64,000 nt of DNA from Leifsonia sp. NPDC080035 (GTDB lineage Bacteria; Actinomycetota; Actinomycetes; Actinomycetales; Microbacteriaceae): assembly GCF_040050925.1 (NCBI RefSeq), contig NZ_CP157390.1, forward strand, positions 186,001-250,000. Direction: 5' to 3'. Below the pieces are notes generated by a model that searched no databases, was not told the DNA's origin, and was given only the letters and a program-made list of their open reading frames with translations. A program made the translations under genes and the position numbers. Positions 7,864 to 15,818 of the stretch are shown here, piece by piece; within the stretch, counting starts at the first letter, position 1, and each line of letters begins with the position of its first letter.

Positions 7864-9270
7864 ATGACGACATCCCCCGGTACCACAGCCACGCGCTCCC
7901 GAGGCGGAACGCTGAAACGTTCGCTGGGCCTGTGGGCCATCGTCGGCCTCGGGCTCGGGTACATGACCCCCACCGTCGTCTTCGACACGTTCGGGATGGT
8001 GTCCAGGGACACCAACAACGTCGTCCCTCTCGCCTACCTGGTCGCCCTGATCGTCATGATGTTCACGGCGATCAGCTACGGGAAGATGTCGGGCGCCATC
8101 CCGAGCGCCGGCTCCGCGTACACCTACGTGCGCGAGTCCATCCACCCGAACGTCGGCTTCATGGTCGGCTGGACGTCGCTGATCGATTACGTCCTGCTGC
8201 CGATGGTGAACTGCCTCATCATCCGCAGCTACCTCGAGGCGCTGTTCCCGGAGATCCCGGGCTGGATCTGGGTGGTCATCTACTGCGCGGTCGTCACCAC
8301 CGTCATCTACCTGACCATGCGCGGCACGTCGAACATCAACATGATGCTGCTGGTGTTCTCGATCGTCGTCATGGCCGTCTTCGTCGTCATGGTGATCGCG
8401 CAGCTGGCGCACGCTTCCGCCGACGGGCAGTCCGTGCCGCTGGTCCAGCCGTTCTTCCACGACGGCGTGACGCTCGGCGCCGTGCTCACCGGCGCCACCA
8501 TCGTGTGCTTCTCGTTCATCGGATTCGACGCGGTGACGATGTATGCCGAGGAGGCGAAGACGCCGAAGATCATGCCGCGCGCCATCCTGCTGACCGTGAT
8601 CATCGGCGGCGCCATCTTCCTCATCGCGGCCTACTTCACCCAGCTGCGGTTCCCCTCCTCCTCGGTGTTCCCGACCGAGGCGATCGAGGACAGCACGCTG
8701 CCGGAGATCGGCCTCCAGGTCGGCGGCCCGGTGCTGCAGGCCGTGCTGACAGCGGCCGGCTTCTGCGCGACCCTGGCCTCCGGCCTCGCCTCGCACGCCT
8801 CTGTCTCGCGCATGCTCCTGGTGATGGGCCGCAACAACGTGCTGCCCAAGCGCTTCTTCGGCTACATCAACCCGAAGACCCACACGCCGACGTTCAACAT
8901 CGTCCTGGTGGGGCTCATCAGCCTCCTGGCCGCCGCCTTCACGCTCGAGCTGATCGCCGCCTTCATCAACTTCGGCGCGCTGATCGCATTCACGTTCGTG
9001 AACATCTCGGTGATCGCCTGGTTCGCGATCCGCCGCGGGATGCGCAAGACGCCGAAGGACATCTTCTCCTACATCGTGCTGCCCGGCATCGGCATGCTGC
9101 TCACCGGCGTGCTCTGGGCCAACCTGCACGCCGACGCGCTCATCGGCGGCGTGATCTGGACCGCCATCGGCTTCGTCTACCTGCTCGTGCTGACCCGCGG
9201 CTTCCGCCGCAAGGTCGCCGCGTTCGACGAGAACCAGCCCGTGACCGGCTTCAACAAGGCGATCAAGTAG
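7864..9270 (+). CDS. APC family amino acid/polyamine permease
   Basis: A 468-residue integral membrane protein with about 12 hydrophobic helices. The APC-type opening (LKRSLGLWAIVGLGLGYMTP) is followed by the family motif region around SFIGFDAVTMYAEEAKTPKI. Such proteins take up amino acids or amines by proton symport, or exchange them; the substrate cannot be told. ATG 7864 is preceded by AAGGAGAG at a good distance, and the in-frame ATG at 7810 lies before that site, so it is not used. About 200 bases upstream carry two dyads and a -10-like CATAAT. The end overlaps the end of the convergent next gene by 8 bases. Confidence 0.87.
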   Translation: MTTSPGTTATRSRGGTLKRSLGLWAIVGLGLGYMTPTVVFDTFGMVSRDTNNVVPLAYLVALIVMMFTAISYGKMSGAIPSAGSAYTYVRESIHPNVGFMVGWTSLIDYVLLPMVNCLIIRSYLEALFPEIPGWIWVVIYCAVVTTVIYLTMRGTSNINMMLLVFSIVVMAVFVVMVIAQLAHASADGQSVPLVQPFFHDGVTLGAVLTGATIVCFSFIGFDAVTMYAEEAKTPKIMPRAILLTVIIGGAIFLIAAYFTQLRFPSSSVFPTEAIEDSTLPEIGLQVGGPVLQAVLTAAGFCATLASGLASHASVSRMLLVMGRNNVLPKRFFGYINPKTHTPTFNIVLVGLISLLAAAFTLELIAAFINFGALIAFTFVNISVIAWFAIRRGMRKTPKDIFSYIVLPGIGMLLTGVLWANLHADALIGGVIWTAIGFVYLLVLTRGFRRKVAAFDENQPVTGFNKAIK

Positions 9271-10876
9271 CGGAGGGCTCTGCGCCGCGCTCCCCCGCAT
9301 CACGGGCGGCGACGCGCAATGTGCCCGGTTGGCGGGGGTCCTCGACGAGGAAGCGCTGCGCTCCATGCTGAAGCACCCCGAGCGGATGCTCCACGAACGC
9401 CTCGTGCACCAGCCGGTCGTAGCTCACCATGACGACGGGCGCATCCGCCGGTGCCGGCGGGTGCGCCCGCGAGTAGGCCACGTTGACGCGGACGAGGAAG
9501 ACCAGGCCGAGGACACCGAATACGACGAACCACAGAATCGCCGCGGCCGCCAGGAGCACGGCTCCGACCGAAACGTAGAGCGCCACGGCGCTGTCGCCCT
9601 TCACCCCCAGCGCCGCCAACAGCCACTCGGCGAGGAGCGGGGCGCCCGCGATGCCGAGCCATGCCCAGGCCTGCCATTCCCGGAAGCCCAGCCGGCCGAT
9701 CACCACGCCGTCGTCCGCGAGCGCCCGCCACCTCGCGAAGCGTTCATGGAGGTACACCGATCCCGCCGCGACCCCGCTGACGACGGTTCCGAGCAGAAGG
9801 ACCACCAGCAACCAGCCGACCACCGCGGCCAGCCATGCCACCGGAGGAACGGCGGCGGCCAGCACCGCGACGAGCCCCGCGCCGGCATAGGACACCCCGG
9901 TGAGGGCGAAGACCCGCAGGCTCATGCTCTTCTGCACTCCGGCACGCGTGCGCGGCCGAACCGCGTAGCGGATGCAGCCGTAGAGGACCGCCCCGAGCAC
10001 GGTCACGAGGAACAGTGAGCTGGCAACCCGGCTGACGGACGGATCGGCGTCCTCCCACGTGTTCGGGTCGTAATGCAGAAACGCGAAGGTGAACTGCGCG
10101 GTCAGCGCCAGCAGCGCCAGCGCGCCCACCCAGAGCACGAGCTTCCGGATCATCCTGGCCGGCCCAGGGTAGACGGCGACGAGCGCACGGACGAGCCTCC
10201 AGGTGAGGGCGGCCGCGACGCTGACGACGGTGGCGAAGGTGACGACCGCACCCGTCAGTCCCGTCCAGTCGGCGGTGATCTCCGGGCCGGCTCCTCCGTT
10301 GATCATCGCTTGGACGACCCACCACGCGAGACCGAAGAACGTCCCGAGGAACAGCGCGACAGCGGAGATCGTGCCCACCAGCACGGCCGTGTGCCGCGAC
10401 CACATCCGGAGGAACGTGCTGCGACTCGTGGCGACGATCGTGCCGTCCCGCCGAGCGCGTGCGCGAAGCCAGCGTCTGGCGAGATCACGGTCATACGGAG
10501 CGTCGCTCACCTCGTCAAGCACCCTCAACACCGCGCGGTAGAGGAGGATGTCCCGGAGCGCGAGCATCTTGTCGCGCTCCGATGATGTTCGCAGGCCACC
10601 GGTCAGCAGGCCGACCGCACGGATCACGCCCTCGTCGGAGCGATGCACCGGCAGGTCTCGGCCGACCGTCAGGGTCCGCAGGACCCCCTTCTCCCAGCCC
10701 TGAAGCGGGCCATCGGCCTCGCGCAGGCTCCTGAAGAGGTCCTCGCCGAGATGTGCGAACGAGCGCTCCCAGTGAACATCACGCAGCCACGCGCCCGCCA
10801 AGAAGGAGCTGCCGATGGGATACGCGACGATCAGCAGCAGCGACGCGAAGCCGATCGGAACGAACAGAGCATCCAT
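9263..10876 (-). CDS. hypothetical multi-pass membrane protein
   Basis: A 537-residue protein I cannot place in a family. A membrane helix at the N-terminus is followed by a soluble part (about residues 40-165) rich in Arg and Asp. Six to eight hydrophobic segments then alternate with short loops, and a cytoplasmic tail ends the protein. The ATG at 10876 is preferred because GGGGGTGGG lies just before it; a GTG at 10963 would add 29 residues. It stands alone between a permease gene, whose end it overlaps by 8 bases, and a tRNA gene. Confidence 0.65.
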   Translation of the reverse strand: MDALFVPIGFASLLLIVAYPIGSSFLAGAWLRDVHWERSFAHLGEDLFRSLREADGPLQGWEKGVLRTLTVGRDLPVHRSDEGVIRAVGLLTGGLRTSSERDKMLALRDILLYRAVLRVLDEVSDAPYDRDLARRWLRARARRDGTIVATSRSTFLRMWSRHTAVLVGTISAVALFLGTFFGLAWWVVQAMINGGAGPEITADWTGLTGAVVTFATVVSVAAALTWRLVRALVAVYPGPARMIRKLVLWVGALALLALTAQFTFAFLHYDPNTWEDADPSVSRVASSLFLVTVLGAVLYGCIRYAVRPRTRAGVQKSMSLRVFALTGVSYAGAGLVAVLAAAVPPVAWLAAVVGWLLVVLLLGTVVSGVAAGSVYLHERFARWRALADDGVVIGRLGFREWQAWAWLGIAGAPLLAEWLLAALGVKGDSAVALYVSVGAVLLAAAAILWFVVFGVLGLVFLVRVNVAYSRAHPPAPADAPVVMVSYDRLVHEAFVEHPLGVLQHGAQRFLVEDPRQPGTLRVAARDAGERGAEPSAT

Positions 10877-11038
10877 GGCCCACCCCCATACCGCCGGAGC
10901 TACCGGCTCCCGCGTTGCGAGCCGTCGAACTAAGAGACCTATCACGGTCACGACCCCGGCCACAAACGAACCCGCGACGGGCGCGGAACCGGGTCACGAG
11001 CAGAAGACGGCCTCGCGTGGGCCACGGACCGGGATGCG

Positions 11039-11064
11039 AAAAGGGCCGCCATTTCTGGCGGCCC
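11039..11064 (-). terminator. Rho-independent terminator of the tRNA gene
   Basis: Read on the minus strand, GGGCCGCC-AGAAAT-GGCGGCCC forms a perfect 8-bp stem followed at once by TTTT. It starts about 10 bases after the CCA end of the tRNA. Confidence 0.85.
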
Positions 11065-11074
11065 TTCTCGGTGG

Positions 11075-11150
11075 TGGTGGAGCTAAGGAGATTCGAACTC
11101 CTGACCTCTTCGATGCGAACGAAGCGCGCTACCAACTGCGCCATAGCCCC
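11075..11150 (-). tRNA. tRNA-Ala (anticodon CGC)
   Basis: The 76-base cloverleaf includes an encoded 3' CCA. The acceptor arm GGGGCTA pairs with TAGCTCC and contains the G3.U70 wobble that defines alanine tRNAs. The D arm GCGC-AGTTGGTA-GCGC, the anticodon arm CTTCG-TTCGCAT-CGAAG (anticodon CGC, reading GCG) and the T arm with GTTCGAATC are all intact. GCG is a frequent alanine codon in this GC-rich genome. Confidence 0.96.
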
Positions 11151-11166
11151 GGGGAACTGCTCAGTT

Positions 11167-11196
11167 AGCCTAGCACCCCAGCTGCGCCGAGTCGAA
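11167..11196 (-). promoter_or_regulatory. tRNA-Ala promoter
   Basis: On the minus strand TTCGAC (11196-11191) and TAGGCT (11172-11167) are spaced 18 bases apart. Transcription would start about 10 bases before the mature tRNA 5' end. The -35 box matches only partly. Confidence 0.45.
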
Positions 11197-11208
11197 ATCG
11201 AGCACCGC

Positions 11209-12306
11209 TCAGCTCGCCGCGCGACGGCGCCGGAGGACGGCGTCGAGGTCGAGGGCGCCGTCGTCCACCGCGTCCACGATGCCCATGCTCGCGAAGCGGC
11301 TGGGGATGGCGGGCGCGGCAGCAGGAGCGGGAGCGACGGCGGGAGCCGCGGCAGCGGCCGGACGCTCCGCGGCGGGCTCGGCCGCCGGGACCGCGCGCAG
11401 CGGCACGGGGGCGGGGACCGCCTCGGCGGCGATGTCCGCCGCCTTGCGGTCGAAGTCCGCGCGTGCGGCCGCCCTGCGCAGCTCGGCAGCCGCATCCACG
11501 GACGCCATCGCCGCGGCGGCGACGGTTCCGGGAGAGAGGTGGAGGGGCTTCGGCAGCGGGCGCGGCGTCCAGCTCTGGCGCAGACGCTCCTGCACCGGCA
11601 GCTCGTCGTGCTGCGCGTCGTCGTAGAGCACCGGCGACACCGGCCGCGCGGCGGGGGCGTCCGCGTTCGCGGCGGTCTCGGCGGGGCGTGCGAGCCTGCC
11701 CAGCATCCCGAGCGCACCGACGGCGACCACGGCGGAGGCGGCGGGCAGAATCCAGGTGCCGGTCGCGACCATGACGGGCGTGCCAGCAATGACGCCGACG
11801 ACGCCGACGACAAGGAGCAGGGTCGAGAGCGCGCGGGCCCGGCGGAGCCGGCGGCGGCGCTGCGGGGAGAGCGCGGGACGGGAGGCGGACTCGGCAAGCG
11901 CGCGGGCCCGCGCGGCGGCGGCGGCGCGGGCGGCGCGCTCGACGGCGATCGCGGCGGCCGCGGCCCGCTCCTCCTCTTCGGCGCGCAGGCGGCGCTCCTC
12001 GGCGATGGCCTGCTCGCGGCGAGCGTGGGCCGCTGCCTCGGCGCGGGCCTCGGCGAGGCGGCGCTCCTCCGAGCGGCGCAGGATGCGCTGGTGCTCCGCC
12101 ACGGTCCTGGCGTTCGCCTCCACGCGCACCTCGTGTGGGAGCTCGCTCGTCTCGGCGAGGATGCGCAGCGTCTGCTGCAGACGCACGGCGTTGCGCTCCG
12201 TCGCCAGGTACTCGCGACGGCGAAGCCACACCGGGATCAGATAGGCCAGCCAGAGGGCGGCCGCGATGGCGACGACCACCCCACCGCCCATCACATCCCC
12301 GTTCAT
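11209..12306 (-). CDS. sepX: SepX/GlpR-like membrane protein of the divisome locus
   Basis: A 365-residue protein with one membrane helix at residues about 7-25 (VVVAIAAALWLAYLIPVW) followed by RRREYL. A long Arg/Glu/Ala coiled-coil-like stretch (about 50-150) is followed by a pair of helices (about 158-205), then an Ala/Pro-rich cytoplasmic tail. This layout and the gene order match mycobacterial Rv0996, corynebacterial GlpR and Streptomyces SepX. Those proteins act at the division site, and GlpR is the membrane receptor for the gephyrin-like protein Glp. The assignment rests on layout and synteny with rimJ, galU and fthC rather than a long motif. The glp/moeA gene is missing here. The ATG at 12306 follows GTAGAGG. 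Confidence 0.7.
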   Translation of the reverse strand: MNGDVMGGGVVVAIAAALWLAYLIPVWLRRREYLATERNAVRLQQTLRILAETSELPHEVRVEANARTVAEHQRILRRSEERRLAEARAEAAAHARREQAIAEERRLRAEEEERAAAAAIAVERAARAAAAARARALAESASRPALSPQRRRRLRRARALSTLLLVVGVVGVIAGTPVMVATGTWILPAASAVVAVGALGMLGRLARPAETAANADAPAARPVSPVLYDDAQHDELPVQERLRQSWTPRPLPKPLHLSPGTVAAAAMASVDAAAELRRAAARADFDRKAADIAAEAVPAPVPLRAVPAAEPAAERPAAAAAPAVAPAPAAAPAIPSRFASMGIVDAVDDGALDLDAVLRRRRAAS

Positions 12307-12378
12307 GCCTCTACGGTAGGGGTCGCCTCCGCTGGGCCACGGTCGGCGCGCGGGTGTGTTGCCCGGATGGGGCTTCTT

Positions 12379-13041
12379 TCAGTGCTGGCGGGCGACCGGA
12401 AGCGGGATGGCCGCCGCCGCCCGGTCCTCGGCCGTGATGGTCGCGGCGTCCTCGGGGACGTTCCCGTCCAGCCAACGGCGCAGCACGCCCTGCGGGAGCT
12501 CCTCCGACACCAGCCCGAACGAGAAGTGGTCGCGCCAGTCGCCGTTGATGTGGATGTAGCGCCTGCGCAGGCCCTCGTAGCGGAAGCCGAGCTTCTCGAC
12601 GACGCGCAGGCTCGGCGCGTTCTCCGGGCGGATGCAGATCTCCATCCGGTGCAGGCCGAGCTGGAAGAAGCAGTAGTCGGTGGCCAGGGCGACCGCGGTC
12701 GGCGTGATGTTGCGGCCGGCGAACTCCTCCGCGATCCAGTAGCCGATGGTGGCGCTGGACAGCGAGCCGTACGCGATCGATGACACGTTGAGCTGGCCCG
12801 CGAGCCGGCCGTCGTACTCGACGATGAACGGCAGCCCGTGCCCGGCCCTGGCGTTGGCGAGCAGGGAGCGGATGCTGGCGCGCGTGTCGAACGCGCCGGG
12901 CGCATACGGGCTCGTCGCCTCCCACTGGCGCAGCCAGGAGCGATTGTCGAGGAGCGACCGCTCCAGAGGGCGCGCGTCGCGGAGGCGGATCGGGCGCAAC
13001 CCGATCCGCCCCTCGCTCAGCGTGGGGATGACGAACGCCAC
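12379..13041 (-). CDS. rimJ: RimJ/RimL-type GNAT N-acetyltransferase
   Basis: A 220-residue GNAT-fold acetyltransferase that would transfer acetyl from acetyl-CoA to the N-terminus of a ribosomal or other protein. The RimJ pattern is clear: LRPIRLRDARPLERSLLDN near the N-terminus, IGYWIAEEFAGRNITPTAV around the acetyl-CoA loop, and the tail motif ENAPSLRVVEKLGFRYEG. The GTG start at 13041 has GAAGGAG 8 bases upstream. It lies between galU and sepX in the order conserved in actinobacteria, except that moeA/glp is absent. The true substrate is unknown. Confidence 0.85.
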   Translation of the reverse strand: MAFVIPTLSEGRIGLRPIRLRDARPLERSLLDNRSWLRQWEATSPYAPGAFDTRASIRSLLANARAGHGLPFIVEYDGRLAGQLNVSSIAYGSLSSATIGYWIAEEFAGRNITPTAVALATDYCFFQLGLHRMEICIRPENAPSLRVVEKLGFRYEGLRRRYIHINGDWRDHFSFGLVSEELPQGVLRRWLDGNVPEDAATITAEDRAAAAIPLPVARQH

Positions 13042-13067
13042 GGCGTGCTCCTTCTATGCCTCGGCCG

Positions 13068-14039
13068 TCAGCGGGTCGTGTCGGCGACCGACTCGAGCGG
13101 CTCGGCCGGCTCGGCCGGCATCTCCTCGACGATCTCCTCCGGCTCGTCCGCCAGGCCGTCCGCGAACTCGCGCAGCCACGGACGCAGCTCGGGGCCGAGG
13201 TCCTCGCGGTCCGCCGCCAGCTGCACGATCGCCTTGATGTAATCCAGCCGGTCGCCGGTGTCGTAGCGGCGGCCGCGGAACACGACGCCGTAGACGCCGC
13301 CGGTCCAGTCGGGCGCCTGGGCCATCGACTCGAGGGCGTCGGTCAGCTGGATCTCGCCGCCGCGCCCCGGCTCCGTGCGCTCCAGAACGTCGAAGACCTC
13401 CGGGCGCAGGATGTAGCGGCCGATGATCGCGTAGTTCGAGGGGGCGTCCTCGCGCTTCGGCTTCTCGACGAGGCCCGTGATGCGCACGACGTCCTCCTCA
13501 CCCGTCTCCTCGACCGCGGCGGCGCCGTACAGGTGGATGGACTCCGGCGGCACCTCCATGAGGGCGACGACGGTCGTGTTGTACCGGTTCTGCACATCCA
13601 GCATCTTCGACAGCAGCTCGTCGCGGGCGTCGATGATGTCGTCGCCGAGCAGCACCGCGAACGGCTCCCGGCCGACGTGCATCTTGGCGCGCAGTACGGC
13701 GTGGCCGAGGCCCTTGGGGTCGCCCTGGCGCACGTAGTGCAGGTCGGCGAGCGCCGTCGAGTAGTTCACCTTCTCGAGCCGGTCGGTGTCGCCCTTCTTG
13801 ATGAGGGTCTCCTCGAGCTCGGCGTTGCGGTCGAAGTGGTTCTCGAGTGCGTTCTTGTTGCGCCCGGTCACCATCAGGACGTCGTGCAGGCCGGCGTCGA
13901 CGGCCTCCTCGACCACGTACTGGATGGCCGGCTTGTCGACGACCGGCAGCATCTCCTTGGGCATCGCCTTCGTCGCGGGGAGGAAGCGCGTCCCCAGTCC
14001 CGCTGCGGGTATGACTGCTTTCGTGACGTGGTTCACCAT
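13068..14039 (-). CDS. galU: UTP--glucose-1-phosphate uridylyltransferase
   Basis: A 323-residue cytoplasmic nucleotidyltransferase making UDP-glucose from UTP and glucose-1-phosphate for polysaccharide and glycolipid synthesis. The nucleotide-binding signature AAGLGTRFLPATKAMPKEM lies at the N-terminus. The sugar-binding region includes FAVLLGDDIID and GLVEKPKREDAPSNYAIIGR. The acidic C-terminal tail (EPEEIVEEMPAEPAEP) is an extra beyond the core fold. ATG 14039 follows the minus-strand -10 box TACTGT (14052-14047) by 7 bases, so the mRNA is probably leaderless. A GTG one codon later is an alternative start. It is divergent from fthC. Confidence 0.95.
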   Translation of the reverse strand: MVNHVTKAVIPAAGLGTRFLPATKAMPKEMLPVVDKPAIQYVVEEAVDAGLHDVLMVTGRNKNALENHFDRNAELEETLIKKGDTDRLEKVNYSTALADLHYVRQGDPKGLGHAVLRAKMHVGREPFAVLLGDDIIDARDELLSKMLDVQNRYNTTVVALMEVPPESIHLYGAAAVEETGEEDVVRITGLVEKPKREDAPSNYAIIGRYILRPEVFDVLERTEPGRGGEIQLTDALESMAQAPDWTGGVYGVVFRGRRYDTGDRLDYIKAIVQLAADREDLGPELRPWLREFADGLADEPEEIVEEMPAEPAEPLESVADTTR

Positions 14040-14046
14040 GCCAGCT

Positions 14047-14090
14047 ACAGTATCCGTACTTCTGGAGGCCGCGGAGCGATCTTCTAGGAT
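14047..14090. promoter_or_regulatory. divergent leaderless promoters of galU and fthC
   Basis: TACTGT on the minus strand (14052-14047) ends 7 bases before the galU ATG. TAGGAT on the plus strand (14085-14090) ends 6 bases before the fthC ATG. Both genes lack a Shine-Dalgarno sequence. The -35 regions are weak. Confidence 0.6.
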
Positions 14091-14096
14091 TGGGCT

Positions 14097-14681
14097 ATGG
14101 ACTCGGATACTGCCGCCCATCGCAAGCGCGCCCTGCGCGCCGAACTGCGCGAGCGACGACAGAACCTCACGACCACGGAGCGCGACACCGCAACGGCGGG
14201 CATCACGCGGCACCTGGTCGACCTCGCGACCGACCTCTCCGCCCGCTCCATCGCCTGCTACCTCTCGACCCCCATCGAGCCGGACACGCGCCCGTTCCTG
14301 AACTGGGCGCACGCGCAGGGGCTGCGGGTGCTGCTCCCGATCTCCCGCGAGGACGGGCTGCTCGACTGGACCACCGGCGACGGCGAGACGGAGACCGAGG
14401 GGCTGTTCGGGATGCCGGAGGCGGTCGGCGAGCTGCTCGGCCCGATCGCGATCAACGACGTGGACCTCATCCTGATCCCGGCAGCGGCGGTCGACGCGCG
14501 CGGGATGCGGATGGGCTGGGGCCGGGGGTATTTCGACAAGACGCTGGGCAGCATGGAAAAATGTCCCCCGGTGTACGCCGTCCTCTTCGACGGCGAGCTC
14601 GTGGACGAGGTCCCGCGCGAGCGCCACGACCAGCCGGTGGACGGCGCCGTGACGCCGACCCGGATCGTCCAGTTCACCTGA
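14097..14681 (+). CDS. fthC: 5-formyltetrahydrofolate cyclo-ligase
   Basis: A 194-residue enzyme that uses ATP to convert 5-formyl-THF (folinate) to 5,10-methenyl-THF, rescuing a dead-end folate. The basic N-terminus KRALRAELRERRQ is typical. So is the C-terminal phosphate-binding motif GMRMGWGRGYFDKTL (about residues 138-152), a form of the family's G-x-G-x-G-Y-Y/F-D signature. The length is normal. The ATG at 14097 lies six bases after the -10 box TAGGAT, so the transcript is leaderless. It is divergent from galU, as in mycobacteria. Confidence 0.93.
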   Translation: MDSDTAAHRKRALRAELRERRQNLTTTERDTATAGITRHLVDLATDLSARSIACYLSTPIEPDTRPFLNWAHAQGLRVLLPISREDGLLDWTTGDGETETEGLFGMPEAVGELLGPIAINDVDLILIPAAAVDARGMRMGWGRGYFDKTLGSMEKCPPVYAVLFDGELVDEVPRERHDQPVDGAVTPTRIVQFT

Positions 14682-14704
14682 TCCGCCCGAGAACACGGAA
14701 GACG

Positions 14705-15034
14705 ATGCCCACCTACTCCTACACGTGCCGCGACTGCGGTCACGCCTTCGACATCCAGCAGGCCTTCACCGACGACGCGCTCACAGTCTGCCCGAACTGC
14801 GGCGGGCACCTGCGCAAGGTCTTCGGCACGGTCGGCGTGACGTTCAACGGCTCCGGCTTCTACCGGACCGACTCGCGCGGCGGGGCGAAGTCGGGAGGCG
14901 GATCGTCGTCGTCCGGCTCGTCGTCGTCCGGCTCGTCGTCGTCGGGCTCGTCCTCGTCGGGCTCGTCCTCGTCGTCATCCGGATCGTCGTCCTCGTCCGG
15001 ATCGTCGTCGTCCTCGTCCGGCTCCGCCGCTTAG
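14705..15034 (+). CDS. FmdB-type zinc ribbon protein with Ser/Gly tail
   Basis: A 109-residue protein. Residues 1-50 form a zinc ribbon of the FmdB regulatory-domain family, with two CxxC knuckles (YTCRDCGH and VCPNCGG) and the typical GTVGVTFNGSGFYRTDSR end. Residues about 65-109 are almost only Ser with regular Gly, encoded by tandem TCGTCGTCCGGC-like units. Such tails are common in actinobacterial FmdB proteins, but this one is unusually long and pure. Function is uncertain; the family name comes from a formamidase operon regulator. GGAAG precedes the ATG. The gene sits between fthC and mscL. Confidence 0.85.
   Translation: MPTYSYTCRDCGHAFDIQQAFTDDALTVCPNCGGHLRKVFGTVGVTFNGSGFYRTDSRGGAKSGGGSSSSGSSSSGSSSSGSSSSGSSSSSSGSSSSSGSSSSSSGSAA
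14899..15030 (+). repeat. low-complexity Ser/Gly codon repeat
   Basis: Tandem copies of a 15-base unit (four serine codons plus one glycine codon, TCGTCGTCGTCCGGC and variants) encode the C-terminal tail of the FmdB-like protein. Copy number could vary by slippage. Confidence 0.75.
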
Positions 15035-15068
15035 CCACCCCACCACCCACCCGGCGAAAGGATCGGTC

Positions 15069-15506
15069 GTGATCAAGGGCTTCAAAGAGTTCATCCTGCG
15101 GGGCAACGTCCTCGACCTGGCCGTCGCGGTCGTCATCGGCGCGGCGTTCACGGCCATCGTCACCTCCATCGTGAACAACCTGATCACCCCTCTGATCAGC
15201 TCCTTCTTCAAGGCCGACCAGCTCGACAACGCGCTGATCGTCGAGCTGAACCACTCGCAGATCAAGTTCGGCGCGGTGATCGGCTCTGTCATCAACTTCC
15301 TGATCGTCGCGGTCGTCGTCTACTTCGCGTTCGTCTTCCCGCTGAACAAGCTGAAGCAGCGCGCCGAGCGCCTGCGCAACAAGGGCGTTGTGGAGCCGGA
15401 CGCGCCCATCACGGAGCTCGACCTCCTCACCGAGATCCGCGACCTGCTGCAGGCGCAGCAGGCGCCGCCGGCCACCCCCGGCAAGCACGCCGACCCCCAG
15501 GTCTAG
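15069..15506 (+). CDS. mscL: large-conductance mechanosensitive channel MscL
   Basis: A 145-residue protein with two membrane helices, the family plan for a homopentameric emergency valve that opens on hypo-osmotic shock. The amphipathic N-terminus and first helix FKEFILRGNVLDLAVAVVIG carry the family signature. The second helix (about residues 70-95) is followed by KLKQRAER and a cytoplasmic helix bundle. The GTG at 15069 is preceded by GAAAGGA. A short tail rich in Ala/Pro ends the protein. Confidence 0.95.
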   Translation: MIKGFKEFILRGNVLDLAVAVVIGAAFTAIVTSIVNNLITPLISSFFKADQLDNALIVELNHSQIKFGAVIGSVINFLIVAVVVYFAFVFPLNKLKQRAERLRNKGVVEPDAPITELDLLTEIRDLLQAQQAPPATPGKHADPQV

Positions 15507-15523
15507 CCCGCGAGCGTCGCGCG

Positions 15524-15541
15524 CGCCCACGACTGTGGGCG
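15524..15541 (+). terminator. possible weak terminator after mscL
   Basis: CGCCCAC-GACT-GTGGGCG forms a 7-bp perfect stem followed by TTCGGT. There is no real T-tract, so this is only a candidate. Confidence 0.35.
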
Positions 15542-15616
15542 TTCGGTACGTTGCGGCCCTGCTCGCGGGGGCATTCGTACCAGGAAGGGACACTCGCCGC
15601 CGCGGTCGAGGCGCTG

Positions 15617-15790
15617 CTACCAGTGCGGGGGGACGTCGCGGCGCAGCTGGTCGTCGTTCGGGGACCAGGCGCCGTCCTCGCGGTCGCGGTCCGGCACGCG
15701 CGGCGCCGGGTCGGTGCCGGGCGCACCCTCACGCTGGACGCGGCGGTGCCGGCGCGCGGGGCGGTCCTCGGAGGGCGTGCTGGTGCTCAC
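15617..15790 (-). CDS. small hypothetical protein (57 aa)
   Basis: A 57-residue highly charged protein with no cysteine and no membrane helix: it starts MSTSTPSEDRPARRHRR and ends PNDDQLRRDVPPHW. Support comes from the -10 box TAGCCT (15802-15797, minus strand) 6 bases before the GTG, which gives a leaderless mRNA, and from a protein-like composition ending in a tidy DDQLRRDVPPHW motif. The function is unknown. It lies between mscL and the helicase-like gene. Confidence 0.6.
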   Translation of the reverse strand: MSTSTPSEDRPARRHRRVQREGAPGTDPAPRVPDRDREDGAWSPNDDQLRRDVPPHW

Positions 15791-15818
15791 CGTTCCAGGC
15801 TAACCCGGGTGCCCCGGC

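Noticed and set aside
9263..10876. Assignment of the large membrane protein to a known transporter family
   Set aside because: Hydrophobic helices alone do not support it; no motif of a transporter family is visible.
11075..11150. tRNA-Ala as an integration site for a genomic island
   Set aside because: No integrase, no repeated 3' tRNA end and only housekeeping genes around it.
14899..15030. Tandem repeats that could look like a CRISPR array
   Set aside because: The units are contiguous codon repeats without spacers and encode a Ser/Gly tail in a clear gene.
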